Shown here piece by piece: positions 8,209-16,939 of a DNA stretch of 64,000 nt. The notes under the pieces are model-generated. The model did not search any database. It was given only the letters and a program-made list of their open reading frames with translations, and was not told where the DNA came from. The position numbers were made by a program, and so were the translations under genes. Location of the stretch: NCBI GenBank assembly GCA_002420115.1, contig DIHK01000062.1, forward strand, positions 55,026 through 119,025. The letters run 5' to 3'. Source of the stretch: Nitrospira sp. UBA5698. GTDB lineage: Bacteria > Nitrospirota > Nitrospiria > Nitrospirales > Nitrospiraceae. Numbering within the stretch: the stretch's first letter is position 1; every line of letters starts with the position of its first letter.

Positions 8209-11006
8209 TGACGAACCATCACCATCTTCCTATACATGAAATTCTTCTCTTACTTGAAACTGACGTGGCTCAAGGCCTCGCCTCGGAGGAAGCGGCGCGG
8301 CGAATGAAACGGTTCGGGCCAAATGTCTTACCAAAAGTCAGGCGCCGTGGACCCCTGATCCGTTTCCTGCTGCAGTTTCATCATCCGCTCATCTACGTGC
8401 TGCTGGCGGCGACCATCGTGACGGCCCTGCTGGGTGAATGGGTGGATGCCGGCGTGATCTTCGGCGTCGTGTTGGTGAATGCACTGGTGGGGTTCATCCA
8501 GGAATCACGGGCTGAAGCGGCGCTCGATTCGCTGGCGGCGATGATGAAGACGGAGGCGGTGGTCCGACGTGACGGACAAAAACGGCGGATTGTGTCGGCG
8601 GATATCGTTCCCGGCGACGTAGTATTGCTGGAATCCGGGGATAAGGTGCCCGCCGATCTACGGCTCACGGCCATTCGCGAGCTGCGTGTCGATGAATCGG
8701 CACTGACCGGGGAGTCGGTGCCGGTCGAAAAGGCCGATCACGTCTTGCCTCCCGAGACGGTGGTTGGGGATCGGAAGAATATGGCCTTCTCCGGCACGTT
8801 CGTCACCTATGGCCAAGGTACCGGTGTCGTGGTCGGCACGGGAACAGAGACGGAGTTGGGCCGCATTCACCAATTAATGGGGGAGACAGCACAGCTTGCC
8901 ACACCGCTCACGAAGAAGCTGGCCTCCTTCAGTAAGGTGCTCACCGTCGCAATCCTTGGCTTGGCGGCAATCACCTTCGTTGTCGGACTTTGGCGAGGAC
9001 AAGCAGTAACCGAAATCTTCATGGTGGCGGTCGCCTTGGCCGTGAGCGCCATTCCGGAAGGGTTGCCCGCAGCGGTGACCATTACCCTGGCGATCGGCGT
9101 CGGTCGCATGGCACGGCGGCATGCCATCATCCGGAAGCTGCCGGCAGTGGAAACACTCGGCAGCACCACCGTGATCTGTTCGGACAAGACCGGCACGCTC
9201 ACCAAGAATGAAATGACTGTCCAGGCGATCTTTGCCGGTGACCGTGTCTTCGAAGTAGAAGGCGCCGGTTATGAGCCGGTCGGACGAATTAGTGAGGTGT
9301 CAGGGGTGAGGGGGGAGGTGATTTCTCCTGACGCCTTACCCCTTACCCTTCATCCCTCGCCTCTTTCACCCGCCTTACGCGAAGTCCTGACGGCAGGCGC
9401 GTTGTGCAACGATGCTCAGCTTGTGGAGAGAGATGGACGGTGGACTGTCACGGGCGATCCGACAGAGGGGGCATTGCTGGTGGCCGCACGAAAGGGCGGT
9501 ATCGATGTGGATCAGCTTGCAAGTGACTGTTCCCGACTCGACAGCATCCCCTTCGAGTCAGAGCGGCAATTCATGGCCACGCTGCACCGGCCTGGAGCAA
9601 CCTGTGACGTCACGATCTATCTGAAGGGAGCTGTGGAAAAAGTCATTCAGCTCTGCGATCGGATACTGGCGGCGGACGGAACCGAGCAGCGGTTTGATCC
9701 AGAGTACATCCTGACTCATGTTGAAGCCTTCGCCGAGCGAGGGCTCCGTGTGCTGGCATTCGCACGCAAGTCGTTGGCGGCTCATACCAGCATGCTTGCC
9801 GATCGCGATGTCGACGGAGGCCTGACGTTTCTCGGTCTCCAGGCCATGATGGATCCTCCAAGGCCTGAAGCCATTGCCGCTGTGCGTGCCTGCCAGAGTG
9901 CGGGCATTGCGGTGAAGATGATCACGGGCGATCACGCGCTGACGGCGCGCGCCATCGCGAAGCAGATTGGTCTGGACGGTCGTAAGGATCACCGAAACGG
10001 TGAATTGAGCGCACTGACCGGCCAAGAGTTAGCGGCCATTCCCCAGATGGCGCTCGCGGAGGTTGCCGACCGCACCGCAGTGTTCGCGCGGGTATCCCCT
10101 GAGCAAAAACTGCGCTTAGTGGAAGCTCTACAAGCACGCGATCACATCGTGGCCATGACCGGCGACGGCGTCAACGACGCCCCGGCGTTGAAACAGGCGA
10201 ACATCGGCGTCGCGATGGGCCGGGGCGGAACTGAAGTGGCCAAAGAGGCCGCCGACATGGTGCTGACTAACGACAATTTTTCGTCAATCGAAGCGGCCGT
10301 CGAGGAGGGTCGCTGCGTGTTCGATAATCTGGCCAAATTTATTGTCTGGACGCTGCCGACAAATGGAGGCGAGGGCCTCGTGCTGCTGACGGCCATTGGA
10401 TTAGGGACGGCTCTTCCGGTGTTGCCGGTGCAAATTCTGTGGATCAACATGACGACGGCGGTGGCGCTTGGTTTGATGCTGGCATTTGAGCCGAAGGAGC
10501 CCGGCATTATGCAACGGCCACCCCGTGAGCCTGATCAGCCGATCCTGACGGGTGTGTTAATTGAGCGGATCTTGCTGGTCTCAACCTTAATGCTGGCCGG
10601 CGCCTATGGTGTGTTTCTGTGGGAACTGGAGCGCACCGCCTCTGTGGTGGCCGCCCGCACGGCGGCGGTGAACGTCTTCGTGATGGTCGAATTGTTCTAT
10701 CTGTTCAACTGCCGCTCGCTGGAACATACGGTATTTCATGTCGGTCTGTTCAGCAATCCCTGGATCTGGCGTGGGATCACCGCGATGACCGGGTTGCAAC
10801 TCTTGTTGACGTACAGTCCAAGCATGAACCAATTGTTCCACACCGCGCCGATAGACGGGCTAGCCTGGGCGCTGATCCTGGCGGTGGCTGTGACCGTCTA
10901 TCTCGTGGTAGAGGTGGAGACTTGGTTACGGTTGCAATGGAAGCGGCGCAGAGGGTCGGTCGTATCGAGAAGGGAGAGGGCAGAGGACCATCGACATGCT
11001 GCGTAA
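8208..11006 (+). CDS. P-type cation-transporting ATPase (type II, CtpF-like)
   Basis: A 932-residue P-type ATPase starting at GTG 8208. Visible motifs: cation-ATPase N-terminal domain, actuator loop TGES (near residue 168), membrane site PEGLPA, phosphorylation motif DKTGTLT with Asp326, and hinge TGDGVNDAP (near 655). Overall layout is SERCA/PMR1-like, but transmembrane helix 6 reads WINMTTAVALGL where SERCA-type pumps have N-x-x-TDG, so the key Asp ligand is missing, as I recall for CtpF-type ATPases. Substrate is therefore uncertain (Ca2+, Mn2+, Na+ or other). Residues about 362-391 contain an odd proline-rich insert whose DNA resembles a degenerate GTGAGGGG repeat. A decayed copy of its C-terminus lies at 15381-15695. 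Confidence 0.92.
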   Translation: MTNHHHLPIHEILLLLETDVAQGLASEEAARRMKRFGPNVLPKVRRRGPLIRFLLQFHHPLIYVLLAATIVTALLGEWVDAGVIFGVVLVNALVGFIQESRAEAALDSLAAMMKTEAVVRRDGQKRRIVSADIVPGDVVLLESGDKVPADLRLTAIRELRVDESALTGESVPVEKADHVLPPETVVGDRKNMAFSGTFVTYGQGTGVVVGTGTETELGRIHQLMGETAQLATPLTKKLASFSKVLTVAILGLAAITFVVGLWRGQAVTEIFMVAVALAVSAIPEGLPAAVTITLAIGVGRMARRHAIIRKLPAVETLGSTTVICSDKTGTLTKNEMTVQAIFAGDRVFEVEGAGYEPVGRISEVSGVRGEVISPDALPLTLHPSPLSPALREVLTAGALCNDAQLVERDGRWTVTGDPTEGALLVAARKGGIDVDQLASDCSRLDSIPFESERQFMATLHRPGATCDVTIYLKGAVEKVIQLCDRILAADGTEQRFDPEYILTHVEAFAERGLRVLAFARKSLAAHTSMLADRDVDGGLTFLGLQAMMDPPRPEAIAAVRACQSAGIAVKMITGDHALTARAIAKQIGLDGRKDHRNGELSALTGQELAAIPQMALAEVADRTAVFARVSPEQKLRLVEALQARDHIVAMTGDGVNDAPALKQANIGVAMGRGGTEVAKEAADMVLTNDNFSSIEAAVEEGRCVFDNLAKFIVWTLPTNGGEGLVLLTAIGLGTALPVLPVQILWINMTTAVALGLMLAFEPKEPGIMQRPPREPDQPILTGVLIERILLVSTLMLAGAYGVFLWELERTASVVAARTAAVNVFVMVELFYLFNCRSLEHTVFHVGLFSNPWIWRGITAMTGLQLLLTYSPSMNQLFHTAPIDGLAWALILAVAVTVYLVVEVETWLRLQWKRRRGSVVSRRERAEDHRHAA

Positions 11007-11065
11007 GGACTGCGGATCAAAGCCGGTCGGCTCATGTGTCGGCGATTGAGATAGGACGTCGTGTG

Positions 11066-12268
11066 ATGGCAACCATGAGGCGGATTGCGTCTTGGGCGCT
11101 TGTGCTGGGGGTGAGTGGGATCGTGCTGGCCTCATTCAGTCTCCTCAAAGGATTCCAGGAACGCGATGAACCGATTGAGGCATCGAGTCGTACGGCGCCC
11201 CCGTCGTCTCCGAATATGGTCACGCTCAAGCCTGAACTCCTGGCGAGTGCCGGGATTGAGGTAGTTCCGATCGTTCGTGGGGAGTTTCGGCTCCATCGAG
11301 ATTTTCCCGCCGTCGCCCAGCCGAATGAGAATAAGTTGGCGGAGGTCACGACATTGATTCGAGGACGGGTCGAAGAGGTCTATGTCGACTTCGGTCATGA
11401 TGTCGAGCGAGGCACTGTGCTTGCCTTGGTTCATAGTACGGACATCGGCCTGTCTCAAGCATCCTATTTGAAAGCTGCAGCTCAATCGCACGAAGCCGCC
11501 TTAGCCTATGAGCGGGCCCGTGAGTTGTACGAACATCAAGTGGTGAGCCTGGCCGAATTGAAGCGTCGTGAAGCCGCGATGCGAGTGGCTCACGCCGATC
11601 TGCGGGAAACCACGCATCGGCTGGAGTTGCTCGGGCTGCCGAGTGAGGAGATTCGGCGTTTAGATCGTGAGCGAACTGTCCGCTCTGATGTGCCGATCCG
11701 TGCGCCGATTGCCGGCCGGATCATCATGCGCAATCTCACGCGTGGTGAGGTGGTGGAGATGGGGCAGACCATCTTCGCGGTCGCCGATCTCTCGGATGTC
11801 TGGGTCGTCGGCAATGTTCCGGAGAAAGACGTGCAGTTCATCCATCACGAGCAGTCCGTCGAGGTGCGGATGACGGCCTATCCCGGCAAGATCTTTCCCG
11901 GCACGATCACCTATGTTGGTGATGTGCTGGATTCTGCAACGCGCACCATGCGCTTGCGTATCACGGTCCCCAATCCGAAGAGGCTGCTGAAACCGGAAAT
12001 GTTCGCGACGGTGCGCGTGTATGCGGAGTCCGAACCGGAGGTCGCGATGGCGCCGGTCTCAGCCGTGCAACGGAGCGGCGAGTCTTCGTATGTGTTTGTC
12101 CAATTGGACGGCGGGACGTTCGAGAAGCGTCCCGTGGTCCTCGGCCAGGAAACCGACCAGGTCGTCGCAGTGCTGAACGGCCTGCGCGGCGGGGAGCGGA
12201 TCGTCACCGCAGGCACATTCGTGCTCAGGTCTGAATTCGAGAAAACGCTGATTGAGCCTGCGCCATGA
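11066..12268 (+). CDS. heavy-metal RND efflux periplasmic adaptor (CzcB/CusB family)
   Basis: A 400-residue membrane-fusion protein linking the inner-membrane pump to an outer-membrane channel. It has an N-terminal anchor (residues 6-26), barrel-sandwich hybrid halves (ITLIRGRVEEVYVDFGHDVERG-type lipoyl motif near residue 95 and IRAPIAGRIIMRNLTRGEVV near 210), a helical hairpin between them, and a C-terminal beta-barrel/MPD domain. The frame is open further upstream, but that part overlaps the ATPase gene, so ATG 11066 (or 11075) is taken. The stop overlaps the pump start (ATGA at 12265). No outer-membrane channel gene follows. Confidence 0.92.
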   Translation: MATMRRIASWALVLGVSGIVLASFSLLKGFQERDEPIEASSRTAPPSSPNMVTLKPELLASAGIEVVPIVRGEFRLHRDFPAVAQPNENKLAEVTTLIRGRVEEVYVDFGHDVERGTVLALVHSTDIGLSQASYLKAAAQSHEAALAYERARELYEHQVVSLAELKRREAAMRVAHADLRETTHRLELLGLPSEEIRRLDRERTVRSDVPIRAPIAGRIIMRNLTRGEVVEMGQTIFAVADLSDVWVVGNVPEKDVQFIHHEQSVEVRMTAYPGKIFPGTITYVGDVLDSATRTMRLRITVPNPKRLLKPEMFATVRVYAESEPEVAMAPVSAVQRSGESSYVFVQLDGGTFEKRPVVLGQETDQVVAVLNGLRGGERIVTAGTFVLRSEFEKTLIEPAP

Positions 12269-15200
12269 TCGATGCGCTGATCGCCTTGTCGATCCGACGA
12301 TGGCCGCTTATTTTGATCCTGACCGGCCTCCTGGCTGCGGCCGGTGTCATGGCCTTCCGTGAGTTACCGATCGACGCATTTCCGGATGTCACCAACATCC
12401 AGGTGCAGATCTTGGCCGACGGGCCGGGCCTGTCTCCGATCGAGGTTGAGCGGCTCATCACCATTCCCCTTGAACTGCAGATGACGGGCTTGCCCGACCT
12501 CACTGAAATCCGTTCATTGTCTAAATTCGCCCTCTCCCAAATCACCGTCGTGTTTAATGATCACGTGGACCTCTTACGTGCCCGCCAGCTCGTCCTGGAG
12601 CGACTGCTTGAAGCGAAGGCGACCTTACCTCCTGGGGTGGAGCCGGTCATGGCGCCGGTGACGACCGGCCTCGGTGAGATTTATCAGTACTATCTGGATG
12701 GGCCGAGGGTAGACGCGACAAGCTCCGCGGCGCTCGAGGCCGCCCTGACTGAGCAGCGAGTCTTACAGGACTGGGTGCTTCGGCCGCTTCTCAGGACGGT
12801 TCCCGGTGTCATCGATGTGAATGCGTTGGGCGGATTCGTGAAGCAGTATCAGGTCATTATTGATCCGGCCCAGTTGCGCAAGTACAACTTGACGTTAGCC
12901 CAGGTCTTCAATGCGGTTGCGCAGAACAATGCCAATGCCGGCGGCAATGTGGTTGATCGACACGGTGAACGTGCGATTGTACGCGGGTTGGGGCTGGTAC
13001 GAAGCATCGCCGATATCGAGGATATCGTGGTGAAGGAGGCGGGCGGGACGCCCGTGTATGTACGCAATCTTGGTGAGGTACGTATCGGCCATGCCATCCG
13101 CCACGGTGCCGCCGTGCTTAACGGCGATCAGGAAGTGGTGGCCGGCATTGTTCTCATGCTTCGTGGCTCCAATGCGCGACAAGTCGTCGAAGCCGTCAAG
13201 GCCAAGATTGAGGAAGTCCATCGGGCCGGCATCCTCCCCGGGGGGCTGAAACTCATGCCGTTCTACGACCGATCCGAACTGGTCACGGCGGCCCTCGACA
13301 CGGTCCGTCAGGCTTTACTAGGAGGGACGATCTTAGTGGCTCTCATCCTCTTCGCCACGATCGGCAACGTTCGAAGCGCACTGATTGTGACGGTGACCTT
13401 AATTCTCACACCGCTGTTGACGTTTCGGATCATGAAGGATCTTGACCTTTCGGCCAACCTCATGTCGCTGGGCGGACTGGCGATCGCCATCGGGATGGTC
13501 GTCGACGGGTCAATTGTGGTGGTGGAGAACGTGTATCGCCGCCTTTCCACATCCGACGGCTCGCCCGACTCCCGTTGGGACGTGGTACTACAGGCGTCGA
13601 AGGAAGTGGCGCGACCGACCGCGTTTGCGATGCTCATCATTATCGTGGTGTTTTTGCCGCTCGTGACGTTGGAAGGCATCGAAGGCAAGATGTTCGCCCC
13701 ATTGGGATATACAGTCATCATCGCGTTGGTCGTATCGCTGGTGTTGTGTCTGACCGTATCCCCGGTCCTCTGTGCGCTGGGACTCCGCGGCGGGAACCAA
13801 CGGGAGATGCCGATCGTCCGGTGGGCGAAGGCGGGGTATGAACCGCTGCTCCGCTGGGCCCTCGCCCATCGTCGACTGGTGCTGATCAGCGCCCTGTCTT
13901 TGCTGGGTGTGACGCTGATGCTGGTGCCGTATCTGGGCAAACAGTTCGTGCCGGTCCTGGATGAAGGGGCGCTGACGCCGCTGATCATCCGGTTGCCACG
14001 GGTGTCGCTTCCTGAATCCATCGAATTGGAGAAACGCGCCTTGCAGGCCCTGCGGGAATTTCCGGAGGTCCGCCTCGCGGTCGGTAAGATCGGTCGGTCG
14101 GAAATTGGCAATGAACCGCAAGAGGCCAATGAAAGCGATCCGGTTGTTCTACTGCACCCTCGGGACACCTGGACGACCGCCCGGACCAAAGCCGAGCTGG
14201 TCGAGAAGATCCGCCGACGGCTAGCCGAGATCCCCGGCATGTCGTTCATGATGAGCCAGCCCATCCAGCAGCGAGTGGACGAGTTGATCTCAGGCGTCAG
14301 AACGGAGTTCGCCATCAAGTTGTTCGGAGATGATTTGGATGGGTTGAAGGAACGGGCGGACCAGATCGCTGTCGTGATGAGAACGATCGAAGGTGTAAAG
14401 GATGTGCGTGTGGAGCAGATCGCGGGACAACCGTACCTCACCGTGGATATCGATCGCCACAAAATCGCACGCTACGGCATCAACGTGGCGGATATTCGCG
14501 CCATCATCGAAACCGCGATCGGCGGAAAACCTGCGACGACGGTCTATGAAAATGAGCGCCGATTCGAGCTTATTCTAAGATTTCCCGAGGAACACCGGAG
14601 CACGGTGCGTCAGATCGGCGAGATTTTGGTGAACTCGGCGGTCGGCGCGCCGATTCCGCTCAGTGAGCTGGCGACGGTGGAGATGCGCGAGGGCCCGGCG
14701 CGGATCAGCCGTGAACAGGTGCGCCGACGGATCTTTATCGGCTTCAACGTGGTGGGCCGTGATCCCGGCAGCATCGTTGAAGAAGGGCAGCGTAAGCTCG
14801 CGGAACGTGTTCACTTGCCGTCCGGCTACACCATCACCTGGGGCGGCGCGTTCGAACAGATGGAGCGCGCGATGGCGCACCTCAGGATCGTCGTGCCGAT
14901 CACGATCGGGCTGATCGGACTGTTGCTGGCCCTTGCCTTCAACTCCCTACGCTCCGCGTCGTTGATCGTGGCCAATCTCCCGTTCGCTCTCATCGGCGGT
15001 GTGTTCGGCTTGTGGGTGACGGGGCAATATCTGAGTGTGCCGGCTTCGGTGGGATTTATCGCGTTGTTCGGTGTAGCGGTCGAGAACGGCATCGTCCTTG
15101 TGTCCACCATCAACGGCATGCGGCAAGAGGGATTCAGTACAGAAGACGCGATTCTGAAAGGGTGTCTCCAGCGCTTGCGTCCGGTCATAATGACGACGCT

Positions 15201-15384
15201 GACCACACTGCTGGGGTTAGCGCCCCTGGCGCTGGCGGAAGGCATCGGCTCGGAGGTTCAACGGCCGTTGGCGGTTGTCGTGATCGGCGGTCTGGTGAGT
15301 TCGACGCTGCTCACGCTGATCGTGTTGCCTGCCCTCTATCAATGGTTCGAGACGGGCGATCAGTCGGAAAAGGCGCTGCAGTGA
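12265..15384 (+). CDS. heavy-metal efflux RND pump (CzcA/CusA family)
   Basis: A 1039-residue inner-membrane proton/metal exchanger of the HME-RND family, full length. Two repeats each have one helix, a large periplasmic loop and further helices. N-terminus RELPIDAFPDVTN is diagnostic. The transmembrane-4 motif is AIGMVVDGSIVVVEN with Asp414; this is neither the Czc type (DFGIIVDGAVV) nor the Cus type (AIGAMVDAAIVM), so the metal cannot be read off. Coupled to the adaptor gene by a 4-nt overlap. Immediately after the stop begins a decayed copy of the upstream P-type ATPase tail, so this pump pair lies between an intact and a broken ATPase end. Confidence 0.95.
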   Translation: MIDALIALSIRRWPLILILTGLLAAAGVMAFRELPIDAFPDVTNIQVQILADGPGLSPIEVERLITIPLELQMTGLPDLTEIRSLSKFALSQITVVFNDHVDLLRARQLVLERLLEAKATLPPGVEPVMAPVTTGLGEIYQYYLDGPRVDATSSAALEAALTEQRVLQDWVLRPLLRTVPGVIDVNALGGFVKQYQVIIDPAQLRKYNLTLAQVFNAVAQNNANAGGNVVDRHGERAIVRGLGLVRSIADIEDIVVKEAGGTPVYVRNLGEVRIGHAIRHGAAVLNGDQEVVAGIVLMLRGSNARQVVEAVKAKIEEVHRAGILPGGLKLMPFYDRSELVTAALDTVRQALLGGTILVALILFATIGNVRSALIVTVTLILTPLLTFRIMKDLDLSANLMSLGGLAIAIGMVVDGSIVVVENVYRRLSTSDGSPDSRWDVVLQASKEVARPTAFAMLIIIVVFLPLVTLEGIEGKMFAPLGYTVIIALVVSLVLCLTVSPVLCALGLRGGNQREMPIVRWAKAGYEPLLRWALAHRRLVLISALSLLGVTLMLVPYLGKQFVPVLDEGALTPLIIRLPRVSLPESIELEKRALQALREFPEVRLAVGKIGRSEIGNEPQEANESDPVVLLHPRDTWTTARTKAELVEKIRRRLAEIPGMSFMMSQPIQQRVDELISGVRTEFAIKLFGDDLDGLKERADQIAVVMRTIEGVKDVRVEQIAGQPYLTVDIDRHKIARYGINVADIRAIIETAIGGKPATTVYENERRFELILRFPEEHRSTVRQIGEILVNSAVGAPIPLSELATVEMREGPARISREQVRRRIFIGFNVVGRDPGSIVEEGQRKLAERVHLPSGYTITWGGAFEQMERAMAHLRIVVPITIGLIGLLLALAFNSLRSASLIVANLPFALIGGVFGLWVTGQYLSVPASVGFIALFGVAVENGIVLVSTINGMRQEGFSTEDAILKGCLQRLRPVIMTTLTTLLGLAPLALAEGIGSEVQRPLAVVVIGGLVSSTLLTLIVLPALYQWFETGDQSEKALQ

Positions 15385-15695
15385 ATATGGGCAATGCCCT
15401 TTCGAGTACGATCTCAGATGCCATATTGCTCGTCGTAATGCACCATATTTTATATCCGTCTGTTCAATAATTCTTGGTTTTGGTGAGGGATAGCTGACAT
15501 GAGAGAGGTGCAAGTCTTGTTGCTGATAGTCCGAGCCTGAGCCGAAAGTTCCAGACGGTGAACTGCCAGGGTGCTGATGCTGCCGGCGGCAGTGACTGTC
15601 GCTCTCTCGTGGTAGACCTAGACACTTGGTTATGGTTCCAATGGAAACAGTGGCGGGGAATAAAACGCCGTCTTTCTGGGAGCGCACAAGTCTAG
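15381..15695 (+). pseudogene. decayed C-terminal fragment of a CtpF-like P-type ATPase
   Basis: This stretch aligns by eye with the last ~100 codons of the ATPase at 8208-11006. At 15445-15483 it encodes IFYIRLFNNSWFW, against VFHVGLFSNPWIW in the intact gene, and the next codon is TGA where the gene has an Arg codon. After a frame change, 15606 onward encodes VVDLDTWLWFQWK, against VVEVETWLRLQWK. DNA identity is visible throughout, including CAAGTCTTGTTG for CAACTCTTGTTG. Several stops and at least one frameshift rule out function. It is either a remnant of a second ATPase gene or of a duplication that once flanked the RND genes. Confidence 0.8.
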
Positions 15696-15755
15696 GTTGT
15701 CGGGGAGTGAATTTATCACGGAATATTATCTATATCCGTATCATGAAGGAGACGA

Positions 15756-16310
15756 ATGATGAGTGAACTGGTGTGTATCGCATTTAAGGATTCCAGCACA
15801 GCTGATCGAGTCTTGAACGAACTGCGTGCGATGGAAAAAGACTATGTGCTTGACTTGGAAGATGCAGTGATCGTCGTTCGTGATATGGATGGGAAGGTCC
15901 ATCTTAAACAGTGTGTCGATGTGTTTGGTGGTGCAACGACACAAGGCGTGGCCCTGGGCATGTTGTGGGGCGGACTCATAGGCCTGCTGTTTCTCAATCC
16001 CCTGGCGGGCCTTTTCGGCAGTCTCGCTGGGGGAGCTGGTGCCGGAGCGTTCACTACGACGGCAAGCGAGTACGGACTCTTGAACGACTATGGGATTCCC
16101 GATAAGTTCATCAAGGACTTGGGGGGCACCCTCACGCGAGGCACCTCGGCCATTTTCTTGCTGATCCGGAGTGCTGATCACGACAAGCTACTAGCCAGCT
16201 TCTCACGATACGAAGGAACCATCCTTACGACATCGCTGACCACAGAGCAGGAAGAGAAGCTGCGCGCTGCGCTGGCGCACGAACATCAACAACGGATCGG
16301 TGGGAAGTAG
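15756..16310 (+). CDS. DUF1269-family membrane protein
   Basis: A 184-residue protein with AAGGAGACGA directly before ATG 15756 (15759 also possible). The N-terminal part is a ferredoxin-like alpha/beta region (LVCIAFKDSSTADRVLNEL, then YVLDLEDAVIVVRD); the centre is a glycine-rich hydrophobic hairpin (TQGVALGMLWGGLIGLLFL, then GLFGSLAGGAGAGA); the C-terminal part returns to soluble structure ending in TTEQEEKLRAAL. This layout is that of the DUF1269 / COG4803 family, predicted membrane proteins of unknown role often near stress and transport genes. Probably monocistronic. Confidence 0.85.
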   Translation: MMSELVCIAFKDSSTADRVLNELRAMEKDYVLDLEDAVIVVRDMDGKVHLKQCVDVFGGATTQGVALGMLWGGLIGLLFLNPLAGLFGSLAGGAGAGAFTTTASEYGLLNDYGIPDKFIKDLGGTLTRGTSAIFLLIRSADHDKLLASFSRYEGTILTTSLTTEQEEKLRAALAHEHQQRIGGK

Positions 16311-16351
16311 TATGCATCGGGAAACGTGTCTGTGGGTTCATGGTTATGAAT

Positions 16352-16380
16352 AGGACAATCTGTTACGTATTTGGTAGATT
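16352..16380 (+). promoter_or_regulatory. predicted sigma-70-type promoter for leaderless mRNA (copy 1)
   Basis: A -35 element AGGACA at 16352-16357, a 17-nt spacer and an extended -10 (TGG then TAGATT at 16375-16380). Six bases then separate the -10 from ATG 16387, which would place transcription start on the A of the start codon. There is no Shine-Dalgarno sequence. The same geometry precedes the two paralogues at 18108 and 21886. Confidence 0.55.
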
Positions 16381-16386
16381 GGTTAC

Positions 16387-16686
16387 ATGAATCTGATGAA
16401 TAGAATGGCGTCGGATTCTACTTGGCACGCCATGGGTATGGCGTGCCTGGTCGTGTTGCTCTGCGTCTGCGTGGTGACGCAGATGCTCGGTGCACCAGTC
16501 ACGCTGATTGATCTGATGAATTCGGATATGCTCACGAAATCCGAACCTGTTTCCGAAGGCTTTTCTTTCCTCTCACCCTCACTTGAACCGGAGAAGCCTA
16601 GCCTCCTCCACTTCTTCGCTGAGTCACGTCTTGTGCTGCAACTCCCAGTATTGGCCACGTCGGTGTTCCGCCCTCCTTCCATGTAG
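16387..16686 (+). CDS. F-[RH]-P-P-tail small membrane protein, paralogue 1
   Basis: A 99-residue protein with one hydrophobic segment (CLVVLLCVCVVTQMLGAPVTL, about residues 21-41 overall) after a short polar start, a variable acidic/proline-rich middle (NSDMLTKSEP, SPSLEPEKP) and a conserved hydrophobic end LPVLATSVFRPPSM. Two further copies lie at 18108 and 21886; the first two are clearly close relatives, the third more distant. I do not know a named family. The single helix could be an uncleaved anchor or signal, and the conserved C-terminal F-R-P-P suggests a binding or sorting determinant (inference). No ribosome binding site; see the promoter at 16352. Confidence 0.7.
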   Translation: MNLMNRMASDSTWHAMGMACLVVLLCVCVVTQMLGAPVTLIDLMNSDMLTKSEPVSEGFSFLSPSLEPEKPSLLHFFAESRLVLQLPVLATSVFRPPSM

Positions 16687-16939
16687 CGGGATCTCGTCAG
16701 CTCTATCGTATCGATCCGAGAGTTGTCTGGTGCCCCACGCTTGCATGGGTAATCACGACTACCTTTGGGAATTGTTGGGAACGCTGGAAGTCACGATATC
16801 AAGAACGTGGTCATGGGAATAGACATGGCTCCTGAGCTTAAGGCAGTCATCGAAATGTCGGAAGAATCGGTGCAATCGAAGAAGGCTCATACGAGGAATT
16901 AGACGCATCGATATCCAATCAAGGTCTCGAAACTCGCTT

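Noticed and set aside
10619..11065. N-terminal extension of the RND adaptor frame
   Set aside because: Overlaps the 3' end of the ATPase gene and lacks adaptor-like sequence; the hydrophobic anchor begins just after ATG 11066.
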